Notes: a model not told the origin generated them from the letters alone. Counted from the first letter of the stretch, positions 42,296-54,709 are shown. The stretch is 64,000 bases of DNA from an uncultured Planktomarina sp. (GCA_905182535.1 CAJJBZ010000010.1:124001-188000); one strand, 5' to 3'. Made by a program: numbers and translations.

Positions 42296-45200
42296 ATGCA
42301 GCATGATGTTTCGTTATCTGATAAATATGACCTGAACAAAAAACAGGTCTTGCTGAATGGTACGCAGGCCCTCGTTCGGATGATGTTGATGCAGGCCGCC
42401 CGCGACAAAGACGCGGGCTATGAGACCGCTGGATATGTGACTGGATATCGAGGCTCGCCGCTGGGTGCAGTAGATTTCCAAATGGCCCGTGCCAAATTTC
42501 AGCTCGAAAAAGCGCATATCACCTTTCAGGAGGGTCTAAATGAAGATTTGGCCGCGACCGCGCTCTGGGGCAGTCAGCAAGCTGAGTTGCGTGGTGAAGG
42601 CAAGCATCAGGGTGTGTTTGGACTCTGGTATGGCAAGGGCCCCGGGGTTGATCGCTCTGGTGATGTGTTTAGGCATGCAAATATGGCTGGGACCTCTACA
42701 CTTGGTGGCGTTGTCGCGGCATTGGGTGATGATCACACTGGGGAGAGCTCCACCACATTGCATCAATCTGAATGGACTATGATTGATAGCTTTATGCCTG
42801 TGTTATCACCTGCAGGAGTACAAGAAATTATCGATTATGGTCTGTTTGGCTTTGCTCTTTCACGCTTTGCTGGGGTTTGGGCGGGTTTGAAATGTATTAA
42901 AGATACTGTCGAGGTGACCTCTGTGATTAATGGCGACCCGCAGCGGTTGCAGTTTGTCACTCCAGACTTTGAAATGCCGGATGGTGGGCTAAACATCCGC
43001 TTGATAGATACGCCGCAGGCTCAAGAAGCACGTATCATTGATTATAAACGCCAGGCCGCACAAGCATTTGCTCGGGTTAATAAGATGGACAAGCGCGTGC
43101 TGGGGGAGGCCGGCGCAAAGATTGGTTTTGTCGCAGCGGGAAAAAATTGGTTAGACCTGGCCCATGCTATGCAGGTGCTAGGCATAGATAAAGAATCTGC
43201 AATAAGGCACTGTATTACAACATATAAGGTTGCTATGACTTGGCCTTTGGACGTTGAGACGTTTGCGGAATGGGCTGAAGGGTTGGACACTATCATCGTG
43301 GTTGAAGAAAAGCGCAAGCTGATAGAAGTTCAGATCAAAGAAGCTTTATTCAATGATCGCCGCGGTCGGCAGGTTTTAGGGGCCAAAGATACAGAGGGAC
43401 AGGTTCTATTCCATGATAGCTCTGCGCTAGATCCGATGATGATCGCTGCAAAAATTGGTGATATCTTGGTTGCTGAGGGTTGTGGATCTGAGAGCCTTAC
43501 GGGTGCTCTACAGCGGATTGACGAGGCCACACACGCAGACAATGCCCCCACTTTAGCCAGCCGTTTGCCCTATTTCTGCTCAGGCTGCCCGCACAGCAGC
43601 TCAACCAAAATTCCAGAAGGTAGCCGCGCTTATTCGGGCATTGGCTGCCATTATATGGTGCAATGGATGGACCGCGACACATTGGGCTTCACCCAAATGG
43701 GTGGAGAGGGGGCCAATTGGATTGGAGAGTCGCTGTTTTCCACCCGAAAACACGTGTTTCAAAATATTGGCGACGGGACCTATAACCATTCCGGCATCCA
43801 AGCCATTCGTGCCGCCGTGGCCTCTGGCACGACCATGACCTATAAAATATTGTTCAACGACGCCGTGGCGATGACCGGAGGGCAAACCAATGACGGCGGG
43901 CTGAATGCAGCACGTATCGTGCAGGAGATGCGTGGCATCGGCGTGCAGCATCTCGCCGTAGTCTATGATGAAAAAGAAGATGTCAGCGCAAAAAGCTTTC
44001 CCAGTGGCACTGCGCTGCATCCGCGCGACCAGTTGATCACCGTGCAAGAGAAGTTCCGAAATTTTGAAGGAGTTTCGGTAATCGTGTATGTGCAAACCTG
44101 CGCAGCTGAAAAACGCCGGCGTCGCAAGCGGGGTACTTTTCCTGATCCTGCCGAGCGGTTATTTATCAATCCATCCGTCTGTGAGGGCTGTGGCGATTGC
44201 GGTGTGCAATCCAATTGTGTGTCTTTATTGCCTTTAGAGACTAATCTGGGGCGTAAACGCCAGATTGATCAATCTAGCTGCAATAAGGACTTTAGCTGTG
44301 TGAATGGCTTCTGTCCGTCTTTTGCAACTGTCAAAGGTGGCCAGTTGCGCCGGCCCACAGTGCAGGATTTCGCAGTCCCCGATTTGCCAATGCCTAATTT
44401 GCCCGTGATAGCTGGTACCCATAATGTAGTTATCACTGGGGTCGGAGGCACGGGCGTTGTGACCATTGGCGCAGTGCTAGCGATGGCTGCACATTTGGAT
44501 GGCAAGGCTGCTGGGGTCATGGAAATGGCCGGACTGGCTCAAAAGGGTGGTGCAGTGCACATCCGCTGAAGCACCTGGTGAAACACCTGAGGATATTTCG
44601 GCTATCCGCGTGGCTTAGGCGAGTGCCCATTACTGCTGTGATTGGTGGTCATTTGGTACTGTCGGCGCAGGGCAGCATCTTCGCGGCTTATGGCATCGGC
44701 TGGGGCTGCTGTGGTTAACAATCACGAGATTATCACTGGTGATTTCACCCGCGACATTGGCTTCCAAATTCCTGGCGCTGATCTTGAACTTGCAATTTGT
44801 GCACGTCTGAACACGCATGCTACTTTGATGAATGCTACGAAATTAGCTGAAAATACTTTAGGCGATACTGTATATGCTAACATGATCCTGCTTGGGGCTG
44901 CCTTTCAACAAGGATTGCTGCCTATCTCGGAGGCGGCTTTCTTAGAGGCGATCTTTCTCAACGGTGCAAAGGTAACGCAAAACCAACAGGCCTTTGCGTT
45001 TGGGCGATGGTGCATCGTTGATCCCGATGTTGCCACTCGGTTTCAGATGCAAAAACCTGTAGAGCAGGATATCGAAGTAGCACGACTTGCCAATCTTGCA
45101 GCCTATGGCTCGGGGCGCTTGGAAAGCTATGTGCAGATGCGCGCAGAAATGGGTGATGCTCCTCTAACCGCGCAGGTTCTGCAGTCCTATCATAAAGTTT

Positions 45201-45688
45201 TAACCTACAAAGATGAGTATGAAGTGGCCCGTCTGCTTTGCAAGACTAAAGAAATGGTGGCTAATCGTTTTGAGGGAGATTTTAAAATTTCCTATCATCT
45301 CGCGCCGCCTTTAATGTCGCGAATTGGGCCAAATGGTAGGCCGCAAAAACGCCAGTTTGGTTCATGGTTTGACCATGCTAGCCGTTGTCTGGCTAGATTT
45401 AAGTTTCTACGGGAGACACCACTTGATATTTTTGGTTATACTGCGGAGCGTCGTATGGAGCGGCAGTTGATCACTGATTTTGAGAATTTGGTGGCGCGGA
45501 TGCAGCGCGAGTATGAGCCGGCTAATCATGATGTCTGGTACGAACTCATGGGCTTGCCACAAAACATTCTGGGTTTTGGTCCGGTTAAGTTAGCCAATGC
45601 GCAGGCTATGGCAAAGCGGTGGGGAGAACTGTTGCAGGAGCTGGATCAGGGCGGCCCCTCTGCGCAGTTTGCCGCCCTAGGAGCTTGA
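42296..45688 (+). pseudogene. Indolepyruvate:ferredoxin oxidoreductase, fused alpha-gamma type (lesion cluster)
   Basis: Large 2-oxoacid:ferredoxin oxidoreductase (about 1130 residues) that decarboxylates aryl or branched 2-oxo acids to acyl-CoA. ATG at 42296 has AAGGGG nine bases upstream. The ThDP-binding region contains CSGCPHSSSTKIPEGS and MGGEGANWIGES. An iron-sulphur segment CEGCGDCGVQSNC follows, then the gamma domain GVGGTGVVTIGAVLAM. The frame closes at 44567, and the next about 90 bp hold at least three indels and an in-frame TAG (EAPGETPEDISAIRVA is readable in another frame). The rest (NNHEIITGDFTRD to the stop at 45688) is normal. Either a locally poor sequence or a truly inactivated gene. 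Confidence 0.87.
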
Positions 45689-45771
45689 AATTCTGTTTAG
45701 TCATTACGACGGGTGATCGGGCCAGCTAGAACAGGCCTGAATTTGAGGACAGGCATCGCGCCTGATGACGC

Positions 45772-46584
45772 ATGGCAGTTGGTATTTTTGATAGTGGTTT
45801 AGGTGGGTTAACTGTGCTTGAGGCCGCGCAAAAGCGTCTTCCTGATGTTGACTTTATCTATCTGGCGGATAGCGCGCATGCGCCCTACGGCGTGCGCACA
45901 GCGGATGACATCTATGAATTGACCTGTGCGGCCGTGCTGAGGCTGTTTGATGCGGGCTGTGATCTTGTAATTTTGGCCTGCAACACGGCCTCTGCTGCTG
46001 CCCTGCGGCGTATGCAAGAGGGGTCGATTCCCGAGGGCAAGCGCGTCTTGGGTGTGTTTGTTCCGTTGATCGAGGCCCTGACAGAGCGTGATTGGGGTGA
46101 CAATTCACCGCCGCGCGAAGTTGATGTGAAGCATGTTGCGCTGTTTGCGACCCCTGCAACTGTGTCTAGTCGTGCGTTTCAACGTGAATTGGCGTTCCGC
46201 GCGATTGGTGTGGATGTTGAGGCGCAGGCCTGCGGCGGTGTTGTGGATGCCATTGAAGACGGTGATTTCGTTCTAGCCGAAGCAATGGTGCAAAGACATG
46301 TGGATGCGCTGCACTGCAAGATGCCTTTTCCTCAAGCGGCAATTCTTGGCTGCACACATTACCCGCTGATGCATGATACTTTTCAAAAAGCACTTGGCCC
46401 AAAGGTTAAAATCTTCTCGCAAGCACGTTTAGTGGCTGAAAGCTTGGCAGATTATCTGCAACGTCATCCGGACAAGATGGGAACAGATACTAAAGGCAAA
46501 TTTCTTACTACCGGTGACCCTGTGGAAGTGTCACAACGTGCCACTCAGTTTCTGAAACGGCCTTTGACTTTTCAATCCGCCTAG
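45772..46584 (+). CDS. murI: Glutamate racemase
   Basis: Intact, 270 residues. Makes D-glutamate for peptidoglycan. N-terminal [13 protein letters not shown], the first catalytic cysteine in [12 protein letters not shown] and the second in GCTHYPLM are present. The central segment is somewhat different from E. coli MurI, as is usual in this order. The start follows the oxidoreductase by about 80 nt. Confidence 0.95.
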   Translation: MAVGIFDSGLGGLTVLEAAQKRLPDVDFIYLADSAHAPYGVRTADDIYELTCAAVLRLFDAGCDLVILACNTASAAALRRMQEGSIPEGKRVLGVFVPLIEALTERDWGDNSPPREVDVKHVALFATPATVSSRAFQRELAFRAIGVDVEAQACGGVVDAIEDGDFVLAEAMVQRHVDALHCKMPFPQAAILGCTHYPLMHDTFQKALGPKVKIFSQARLVAESLADYLQRHPDKMGTDTKGKFLTTGDPVEVSQRATQFLKRPLTFQSA

Positions 46585-46655
46585 TTCTACGATAAACAGT
46601 GGTTGAAATCTACGCGTATTCGTCGCATATCCTAACGGCAATAGGGGTTTCAAAA

Positions 46656-47684
46656 ATGGCACATAAGATTGTTATACTCGGCGCAAGTGGCTATACCGGA
46701 GCAGAGTTAGTTCGGTTAATTGCATCGCATCCAGACATGGTAATCCTAGCCCTTTCTGCTGACCGCAAAGCGGGCCTTGAGATGGCCGATGTCTTTCCGC
46801 ATTTGCGCCATATGTCTTTGCCTAGACTTCAAAAAATTTCTGATATCGATATGGTCCAAGCTGATCTTGTATTTTGTGCCTTGCCTCATGCCACCTCGCA
46901 AGCTGTCATTCGGACGCTGCCTGCTCACGTCAAAGTGGTGGACCTGTCTGCAGATTTTCGAATTGGGGACCCTGAGGTTTATAGTAGGTGGTATGGAAAA
47001 CCTCATGATGCGCCTGATCTGCAAAAAACTGCAGTTTATGGCCTGACGGAGTTTTATCGTGACGATATAAAAAAGGCTCGGTTGGTGGCTGGTACGGGCT
47101 GCAACGCTGCCACGGGGCAATTTGCTTTACGTCCTTTAATTTCTGCCGGTGTGATTGATCTTGAGCAAATCATTATTGATCTGAATACTGGTGTATCTGG
47201 TGCAGGGCGCTCGGCAAAAGAAAATCTGCTGCATGCGGAATTATCAGAGGGATTTCACGCCTACGCGGTGGGAGGTCAGCACAGGCATTTAGCTGAATTT
47301 GATCAAGAGTTTTCAAAACTGGCGGGCCGCCCGGTGAATGTACAGTTTACGCCGCATTTAGTACCAGCCAATCGCGGAATTTTGGCAACGGTTTATGTGC
47401 AAGGCGATGCAGCGGCAGTCTATGAGACCCTACGAATTGCCTATGTAAACGAACCATTTGTGCAGGTTTTGCCGATGGGAGAACATCCCAGCACGCGCCA
47501 CATTCGTGGATCAAATTTTTGCCATATAGGTGTAGTGGCTGACCGAGTTGCAGGTCGTGTGGTTGTGATTGTGGCCTTAGATAACTTGACCAAAGGCTCC
47601 TCTGGGCAGGCCTTGCAGAACGCTAATTTAATGTTGGGTAGCGCTGAGACTACGGGCCTGATGATGGCTCCAGTGTTTCCATAA
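46656..47684 (+). CDS. argC: N-acetyl-gamma-glutamyl-phosphate reductase
   Basis: Intact, 342 residues from [23 protein letters not shown]-dependent third step of arginine synthesis. It shows the Rossmann [10 protein letters not shown], the catalytic Cys in [13 protein letters not shown] (instead of the commoner PGCYPT form), and [12 protein letters not shown] with the active-site His. An upstream in-frame ATG at 46599 exists but homologues start at 46656. Its stop codon overlaps the ccmE start by one base. Confidence 0.93.
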   Translation: MAHKIVILGASGYTGAELVRLIASHPDMVILALSADRKAGLEMADVFPHLRHMSLPRLQKISDIDMVQADLVFCALPHATSQAVIRTLPAHVKVVDLSADFRIGDPEVYSRWYGKPHDAPDLQKTAVYGLTEFYRDDIKKARLVAGTGCNAATGQFALRPLISAGVIDLEQIIIDLNTGVSGAGRSAKENLLHAELSEGFHAYAVGGQHRHLAEFDQEFSKLAGRPVNVQFTPHLVPANRGILATVYVQGDAAAVYETLRIAYVNEPFVQVLPMGEHPSTRHIRGSNFCHIGVVADRVAGRVVVIVALDNLTKGSSGQALQNANLMLGSAETTGLMMAPVFP

Positions 47685-48134
47685 TGCGTGGTCTCAAGAA
47701 ACAACGCCGTGTCCAGGTGATAGCTCTTGCTTTAATCTGCTTGGCTGGGGCCACGGCTTTGATTGGCTTTGCGCTGCGTGATGGCATTAATCTGTTTCGC
47801 TCGCCGACTCAGGTGGGAACAAGCCCCGTCGCCGGGCGAGATTTTCCGCCTAGGTGGCTTAGTGGCTGATGGGAGCATTAGCACTGGTAAAGGCGTTCAG
47901 TTTTTCTTTGATATTACTGATGGAGCTAATACCGTTGCCGTCAAATATGTTGGAAATGACTTGCCACCAGATTTGTTTGAAGAAGGCCAAGGAACTATTG
48001 CCACAGGCAGATTTAAAGATGGTTTTTTTGAAGCAACTGAGCTTCTGGCCAAGCACGATGAATCCTATATGCCCAAAGAGGTTATTGATGCCCTCAAAGA
48101 GCAGGGCATTTACCAGGAGCCCACTGGTTCATAG
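47684..48134 (+). CDS. ccmE: Cytochrome c maturation heme chaperone CcmE (frameshifted)
   Basis: Periplasmic heme chaperone tethered by an N-terminal helix (VIALALICLAGATALIGFAL). The first frame ends at 47869; the correct reading moves to the frame of 47763-48134 near 47833 (FRLGGLVADGSISTG), and ends with the covalent heme-binding His in LLAKHDESYMPKEV. About 150 residues. It takes heme from CcmC and delivers it to CcmF, encoded next. Confidence 0.93.
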
Positions 48135-48246
48135 TCCTGTCGTTACCGGCTATGATCACTGCATGACAGTTGGGCTGTGACTATTTGCGCCTCAAAAAAT
48201 GTTAGGTGTTTCTTGCCAATAGCTGCTGAGCCATTATACCAAACCT

Positions 48247-50210
48247 ATGCTTAATGAACTCGCTCATTTCAGTCTGAACATTGCACTTGGTTTTGCTGTG
48301 TTTGGGACTATCGTTCCGCTTGCTGGGGCCACATTGCGCCGCAGTAGCTGGATGCAACTGGCGCCGATCTTTGCGACGCTCCAATTTCTATTAGTGGCCT
48401 TCGCCTTTGGTGCGCTTGACCGCAGCTTTTGTAGCCTCAGATTTTTCGCTTCAGGTTGTGGTGTCAAACTCGCATACGCTTAAGCCTATGCTGTATAAAA
48501 TTGCGGGAGTTTGGGGTAATCATGAAGGATCTTTACTACTTTGGGTGTTGATCCTAACGCTCTTTGCAGCCTGCGCAGCATTCTTTGGCAAGACATTACC
48601 GCAAAGCTTACTTGCAAGGGTTTTGGGGGTTCAAAGCTCTATTACGGCCGCATTTCTTGCCTTTGTATTGTTTACGTCTAATCCGTTTACGCGCGTCGAA
48701 TTTCCACCGTTTAACGGCCAGGGGCTGAATCCGCTGTTACAAGACCCGGGCTTAGCCTTTCATCCACCGTTTTTATATTTAGGCTATGTGGGCTCTCGAT
48801 CACATTTTCATTTGCGATTGCAGCCTTGCTTGAAGGTAAGGTCGACGCCGCTTGGGGTCGCTGGGTGCGCCCATGGACTTTGGCGGCATGGATTTTTTTG
48901 ACCATCGGAATTGGCCTGGGCAGCTGGTGGGCCTATTATGAGCTGGGATGGGGTGGATTTTGGTTTTGGGACCCAGTGGAGAATGCTTCATTCATGCCCT
49001 GGTTGGCAGGAACCGCGCTATTTCATTCGGCAATTGTTGTGGAAAAACGTGATACACTTAAGGCTTGGACTATATTATTGGCGATCTTGGCCTTTGGCTT
49101 TTCATTGATAGGGACCTTCATTGTGCGCTCTGGCGTGCTGACCTCGGTGCATGCATTTGCTAATGATCCAGAACGCGGTGTGTTTATTTTAATAATTTTG
49201 GGAGTATTCTTTGGGGGAGCTTTGTTTCTTTTTGCCCTGCGTGCTAGTGCTATGGATAGCAAAGGCGTATTTGCCATGGTGAGCCGTGAGAGTGCCTTAA
49301 TTGCTAATAACTTACTGCTCGCAATTAGTTGCTTTGTGGTTTTTGTGGGTACGGTTTGGCCCTTGGTCGCTGAGCTGCTAATGGATCGAAAGCTCTCCGT
49401 TGGGCCTCCGTTTTTTAACATCGCCTTCACGCCTTTTATTGTGGCATTAGCCGTTATTTTACCAATTGGGTCAACTCTGCCGTGGAAACGTGCCAAAGGT
49501 GCTAACCTTTCTCGGCTTTGGCCGGTCGGGATTTTCTGCCTGGCCTGTGTGGGCCTGACGTGGACTATGCAGACTGGTCGTTCACTTATTGGACCGGTTG
49601 GACTGGGACTTGGTGTCTGGCTCGTGATGGGGGTGCTCATCGAGCTTTATCAACGCACTGGTCGTGATGTTGGGAAATGGAAGCGTTTAAAGCGGTTGCC
49701 TTTGGCTGATTGGGGCAAAGCTACGGCACACGCCGGATTGGGTATCACCATATTCTGGCGTGGCCGGGACTCACTGCTTGGCAGGTTGAGGATATTAGGG
49801 TGATGGAGATTGGTGATAGTGCCATAATTTCTGGCTTTACAGTTACCCTTGATAACGTCGAGGAGCTGCGTGGTCCCAACTACTTGACCACAATGGCTGA
49901 TATCAAACTATCGCGAAATGGAAGTTTTTTAGCCAACCTCCACCCGGAACGGCGTTATTATCCGGTTGCTGAGATGCCAACGACGGAAGCTGGTATTGAC
50001 AGTGGTCTATGGCGTGACGTGTACGTCGTGGTTGGGGATGCACAGCCGGAAGGTGGCTATGCTGTGCGGACATTTATAAAACCATTGGCTAATTGGATCT
50101 GGACGGGGGCCATCATTATGGCCCTAGGTGGCTTACTCAGCCTGTTTGATCGACGCTATCGCGTTGGATCTGTGGCCATACGCCGCGATACTAAAGAGGC
50201 CGATGCATGA
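48247..50210 (+). CDS. ccmF: Cytochrome c heme lyase subunit CcmF (at least four indels)
   Basis: Multi-helix inner-membrane heme lyase (about 655 residues). The family WWD motif is seen as GSWWAYYELGWGGFWFWDPVENASF, spread over the third fragment. Four reading frames are needed: an extra T near 48429 (before AFVASDFSLQ), a lost C near 48789 (GLSITFSFAIAALLEG), then an extra T and an extra G near 49757-49768 (GVAGLTAWQVEDIR). All parts are otherwise conserved, so indel errors are likely. It overlaps ccmH by four bases. Confidence 0.93.
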
Positions 50211-50665
50211 AAAAGGCTCTTTGGATTTTGGGGATGGTGGTTTGGGCTGGTTTGGCGCAGGCGGTGGAACCCAGCGAAGTATTGTCGGACCCCGTGCTTG
50301 AAGACCGGGCGCGGTCTATTTCCCAAGGATTGCGCTGTTTACAATGCCGCAATGAAAGTATTGATGAGTCTAACGCTGGTATTGCCAAAGATTTAAGGAT
50401 TTTGGTCCGTAGGCGTTTGGTGGAAGGTGATAGTGACACTGAGATAATGGATTACATCGTGGCCCGCTATGGTGAATATGTTTTGCTACGTCCCAACGGC
50501 CTTGGTATTAATTTAGTACTTTGGATGGCTGGCCCTTTGCTATTTCTGATAGCCCTCGCATGTCTGCTCTCTGTGCAACGTCGTAGTAAACGAAGCATTT
50601 TGACCCAAGATTTAACTAAAGAAGAAGAAAGCGAAATTAATAATATTTTGTCTTCAGGATCTTAA
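50207..50665 (+). CDS. ccmH: Cytochrome c maturation thiol reductase CcmH/CycL
   Basis: Intact, 152 residues. N-terminal signal (LWILGMVVWAGLAQA), the redox motif LRCLQCRN that reduces apocytochrome c, and a C-terminal transmembrane helix (LVLWMAGPLLFLIALACLL). Follows ccmF with an ATGA-type overlap, so translationally coupled. Confidence 0.95.
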   Translation: MKKALWILGMVVWAGLAQAVEPSEVLSDPVLEDRARSISQGLRCLQCRNESIDESNAGIAKDLRILVRRRLVEGDSDTEIMDYIVARYGEYVLLRPNGLGINLVLWMAGPLLFLIALACLLSVQRRSKRSILTQDLTKEEESEINNILSSGS

Positions 50666-50723
50666 GTTTTTATTTATTGGCCTTGGGCAACCGGCAGGGT
50701 TTGACCATCAAAAAGAGGTTGCC

Positions 50724-51500
50724 ATGATTTACGAAACAATTACCTGTGAGATCAACGATGATATAGCAGTGGTCACGCTTGACCGTCCTACAGTTATGAA
50801 TGCGCTGAACGCCCAGATGCGTGCTGAGATCACTCATGCAGTCCGTGAAAGCGGCAAATTAGCTGGTGTTGTGGTGTTAACTGGGGCTGGCCGGGCATTT
50901 TGTTCGGGCCAAGACCTAGGGGCAGGTGCAAATCCTGCTGATATAGATTTGGAACGGACGCTGAAAGATGAATATGTGCCGATGCTGGAGGCAATAACCA
51001 AATGCCCAGTTCCAACTATTGCAGCAGTTAACGGACCGGCCGCAGGCGCAGGTGCTAATCTTGCTCTTGCAGCGGATGTTGTGATTGGGGCTGAATCAGC
51101 CTATTTTTTGCAAGCCTTTACCCGAATAGGTCTAATCCCAGATGCTGGTGGCACCTATATTTTGCCACGCCAAATGGGAATGGCTAAATCTATGGGCGCG
51201 GCGTTGTTCGCCGAAAAAATTTCAGCGCGAGAGGCCAGCGAAATGGGGATGATCTGGGAGGCCGTGTCAGATGACAAGTTTGACAACCATTGGCAGAGGC
51301 GCGCAGCTCAACTGGCAGCGGGACCAACGATAACTTATGGACATGTCAAGACCGCAATTCGCCGTAGCTTCGAAAACACTGAGGCTCAACAGCTGGACCT
51401 AGAGGCACGCTTGCAGGGAGATTGTGGTCGAACCCGTGATTTTAAAGAAGGTGTAACCGCCTTTTTAGACAAACGAACACCAAAATTTGAAGGCCGTTAA
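50724..51500 (+). CDS. Enoyl-CoA hydratase/isomerase family protein (PaaG-like)
   Basis: Intact, 258 residues. Crotonase fold with oxyanion-hole segments GRAFCSGQDLG and GPAAGAGANLALAADVV and the IGLIPDAGGTYILPR region. Sequence pattern is closest to PaaG-type 2-(1,2-epoxy-1,2-dihydrophenyl)acetyl-CoA isomerases, but substrate cannot be fixed from sequence alone. It follows the ccm genes and shares a bidirectional terminator with gltA. Confidence 0.87.
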   Translation: MIYETITCEINDDIAVVTLDRPTVMNALNAQMRAEITHAVRESGKLAGVVVLTGAGRAFCSGQDLGAGANPADIDLERTLKDEYVPMLEAITKCPVPTIAAVNGPAAGAGANLALAADVVIGAESAYFLQAFTRIGLIPDAGGTYILPRQMGMAKSMGAALFAEKISAREASEMGMIWEAVSDDKFDNHWQRRAAQLAAGPTITYGHVKTAIRRSFENTEAQQLDLEARLQGDCGRTRDFKEGVTAFLDKRTPKFEGR

Positions 51501-51515
51501 AAACTTTACAATATT

Positions 51516-51543
51516 AAAAAGCCCCATCTAATTGGGGCCTTTT
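51516..51543. terminator. Bidirectional Rho-independent terminator
   Basis: GCCCCA (51521-51526) and TGGGGC (51533-51538) form a stem flanked by AAAAA on the left and CTTTT on the right, so it can end both the enoyl-CoA hydratase transcript and the convergent gltA transcript. Confidence 0.85.
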
Positions 51544-51546
51544 AAT

Positions 51547-52845
51547 TTACCGCTTTTCGACATCTACGTAATCGCGAGCGACTTCTCCACAATACAATTG
51601 CCGTGGCCGACCAATTTTCATAGTAGGATCTGAAATCATTTCTTTCCACTGCGAGATCCACCCAACTGTGCGTGAAAGCGCGAAAATGGGAGTAAACATC
51701 GATATTGGAAAGCCCATAGCTTCCAAGATTATACCAGAATAGAAATCAACATTAGGGAATAACTTTTTCTCGGCAAAATACGGATCAGTTAAGGCCGCAG
51801 CTTCTAGCTCTTTGGCCACTTGCAAGATCGGATTATTCTCAACACCTAAAAGTTCCAGGACTTCATCGGCAGATTGTTTTAAAACTGTAGCCCGTGGATC
51901 GATATTTTTGTAAACACGGTGACCAAAGCCCATAAGCCTAAACGGATCGTTTTTGTCTTTCGCACGGGCAATAAATTCGGGAATTCGTTCGACTGTGCCT
52001 ATTTCATTCAGCATCTCCAAACAAGCTTGGTTCGCGCCGCCATGTGCTGGACCCCAAAGACAGGCAATGCCAGCAGCAATGCAAGCGAACGGGTTGGCGC
52101 CAGAAGAAGAGGCCAGCCTCACGGTTGATGTTGATGCGTTTTGCTCATGGTCCGCATGCAGAGTGAAAATACGGTCCATAGCACGGGCTAAGATTGGATT
52201 AACTTCATAATCTTCTGCAGGTACTGCAAAACACATCCGCAAAAAATTTGACGCATAGTCTATGTCATTACGTGGGTAGACGAAAGGTTGACCAACGGTG
52301 TATTTGAACGCCATCGCGGCGATGGTTGGCATTTTTGCGATTAAGCGGATTGACGCCACTTCGCGCTGATGAGGGTCACTAATGTCTGTTGAATCGTGGT
52401 AAAATGCAGACATAGCGCCCACAACACCTGTCATAATTGCCATAGGATGCGCATCTCGGCGGAAACCACGGAACAAATGTACCATTTGTTCATGCAGCAT
52501 CGTGTGGTTAGTCACCAAGTTCTCAAATGTTTCCAGTTCAGTGCTTTCAGGTAGGTGACCATAAAGCAGCAAAAAACATACTTCCAGATAATGGCTCTTA
52601 CTTGCAAGCTGATCGATGGGGTATCCCCGGTGTAACAATTCTCCCTTAGCGCCGTCGATGAACGTTATAGTTGAATTACAGGACGCCGTAGAGGTGAAGC
52701 CTGGATCATAGGTAAACACATCACCTTCTGCGTATAACTGTCGAATATCAATCACATCTGGCCCAGAAGTTGGGGACAGAACTGGTAATTCATAGGTTTT
52801 TCCATCCAACGTAAGGCTAGCAAATTTTTTTATATTATTAGTCAT
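51547..52845 (-). CDS. gltA: Citrate synthase (type II)
   Basis: Intact, 432 residues. It condenses acetyl-CoA and oxaloacetate at the head of the TCA cycle. Hallmarks: [33 protein letters not shown] with the catalytic His, [17 protein letters not shown], and [14 protein letters not shown] with His and Arg of the active site. Downstream of gltX on the same strand. Confidence 0.97.
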   Translation of the reverse strand: MTNNIKKFASLTLDGKTYELPVLSPTSGPDVIDIRQLYAEGDVFTYDPGFTSTASCNSTITFIDGAKGELLHRGYPIDQLASKSHYLEVCFLLLYGHLPESTELETFENLVTNHTMLHEQMVHLFRGFRRDAHPMAIMTGVVGAMSAFYHDSTDISDPHQREVASIRLIAKMPTIAAMAFKYTVGQPFVYPRNDIDYASNFLRMCFAVPAEDYEVNPILARAMDRIFTLHADHEQNASTSTVRLASSSGANPFACIAAGIACLWGPAHGGANQACLEMLNEIGTVERIPEFIARAKDKNDPFRLMGFGHRVYKNIDPRATVLKQSADEVLELLGVENNPILQVAKELEAAALTDPYFAEKKLFPNVDFYSGIILEAMGFPISMFTPIFALSRTVGWISQWKEMISDPTMKIGRPRQLYCGEVARDYVDVEKR

Positions 52846-52889
52846 TTATTTCTCATCTTCCCAGTAGAGCATTGCCGCAACTGGCTTGC

Positions 52890-54295
52890 TCAACTTACAT
52901 CGATTATTCGTGCGATTGTTTCATCACGGCCTAAGACAAGCATCATATCAAATATACTTGGCGAGGCCAGACGACCTGAAAGCGCTGCCCGCAAGGGCCC
53001 CGCTAACTTCCCCAGTTTCGTATCATGGGCCTGTGCGAGTTGGTCAATCAGGGCTTCTAGTGAACCTCTCTGTTCCAGCTAACACTTTGCAACTGCGTCG
53101 TCAATTCTTTCAGTATGCCGATGGATACTGCATCGAGAGTTTGTTTTGCCTTTTCATCCAGTTCTCAACGGTCGAACATCAAACATAAACGAAGATTTTT
53201 CAATTATTTCTGCCATGGTCTTTGCGCGCTCTTGAACGCAATAAGCTCCTAACAAAAAAGCGGTTTTTTGTTTATTGTTCTAGGTCTGGAGCCGTTGTGA
53301 CTTTTAAATACCCTTCTAATTCATGCAGCAGTGCAGCATTTTCAGTTTGCGCTATATGTTGACCCGAGACATTTGCCAATTTTTTGAAATCAAACCGCGA
53401 TGGGGATTTGCCTATATGCTCTAGGTCAAACCAAGACTGTGCTTGTGCATCGGTGAAAAACTCATCATCGCCATGGCTCCAGCCTAAACGTGCCAAATAA
53501 TTGCGCATTCCGGCGGCGGAATAGCCAAGGGCTTGATATTCTTCCACACCAGTTGCCCCATGGCGTTTTGACATTTTCTTACCATCTGGCCCATGAATCA
53601 AAGGAATATGGGCATAGATAGGTAATGCCCAGCCCATGGCCAGATAGATTTGAATTTGGCGCGCGGCATTGTTGAGATGATCATCGCCGCGAATAACATG
53701 GGTGACTGCCCATATCATGATCATCTACAACTACTGCCAGCATGTAGACAGGGGTGCCATCGGAACGCAGCAGTACCATGTCGTCCAATTGGTCATTATT
53801 AATTTTTACATCGCCCTGCACTTGGTCTTTGATCACAGTTTGTCCGTCGCGAGGCGCCTTTAGGCGCACGACATAGGGCGCGTCTGGGTGATCTGCGTCT
53901 GCTGAATCGCGCCAAGGCGATTGGAATAGCGTGGAGCGCTTTTGGGCATGGGCCATGTCGCGAAAGGCTGCAATTTCGTCTTGCGTCGCAAAACATTTAT
54001 AGGCATGGCCAGTTTTAAGCATTGCATTGGCTACTTTGGTATGGCGGCCAGCATTGGCTGCTTGGCTGACAGGCGCACCATCAAAATCTAGTCCAAGCCA
54101 CTCCAACCCTCGGTAAATGGCTTGAGTAGAGGCTTCTGTTGAACGCTCTTTGTCTGTATCTTCCACCCGCAATAAAAATAGGCCATCGTGACGTCGGGCA
54201 AATAGCCAATTAAATAATGCGGTGCGGGCAGATCCGATGTGCAATGTACCGGTCGGCGAAGGGGCAAAGCGTGTAATCACCGAAGGTACTGGCAT
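52890..54295 (-). CDS. gltX: Glutamyl-tRNA synthetase (four or more indels)
   Basis: Class I aminoacyl-tRNA synthetase charging tRNA-Glu. HIGH-type motif in [19 protein letters not shown] and KMSKR in [16 protein letters not shown]. An extra A near 53698 splits the catalytic domain at [14 protein letters not shown]. The C-terminal anticodon-binding half (52890-53272) has no long open frame, but all of it is readable in pieces: [59 protein letters not shown] and finally [14 protein letters not shown] with stop at 52890. The breaks sit next to A-runs. An essential gene, so sequencing error is favoured. Confidence 0.92.
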
Positions 54296-54709
54296 AATAT
54301 TAATCTTTCGCTCAACTTATGGACGTAGTAGGCACGCTTCCTAAGGCGCATCGGCAAAGAGGACAAGTGCCGCATTAGCCTCCGTATTTAGACCAAACTA
54401 TGAGCACCACTTATACATAAATACCAAAATTAATGATATAGTTTCTAATTCGTCTGAAGTTGAACTGGCCCATTTTTAGCGGAAATCAAGAGCTGTTGCC
54501 ATTCAGCTATTTTTCTTATTTGTAGATAATATAATTTTTTGTAGTGTATCTTAGTTCACGTTTGTTGAATATTTTATTATTTCAGGGGTAACCATTTTTA
54601 CAGACTTTAGCAGGGTGCTTTAACGGCAATAGTTGGGATGAATGCGAATAACCCTCTAGCCCATTAGGTATAGCATTTCGAATGATTAATACTTGTGCAC
54701 GCCTAAAGT
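54296..54709. other. 414-nt non-coding, AT-rich gap between gltX and lexA
   Basis: No conserved reading frame, tRNA or strong terminator is seen on either strand. In related Rhodobacterales I recall a comEC gene between lexA and gltX; no recognisable ComEC coding sequence is present here. The gap is larger than almost any other in the window. Confidence 0.6.

Noticed and set aside
52886..53188. 100-codon plus-strand frame
   Set aside because: It is antisense to the C-terminal half of gltX, whose conserved pieces are readable on the minus strand.
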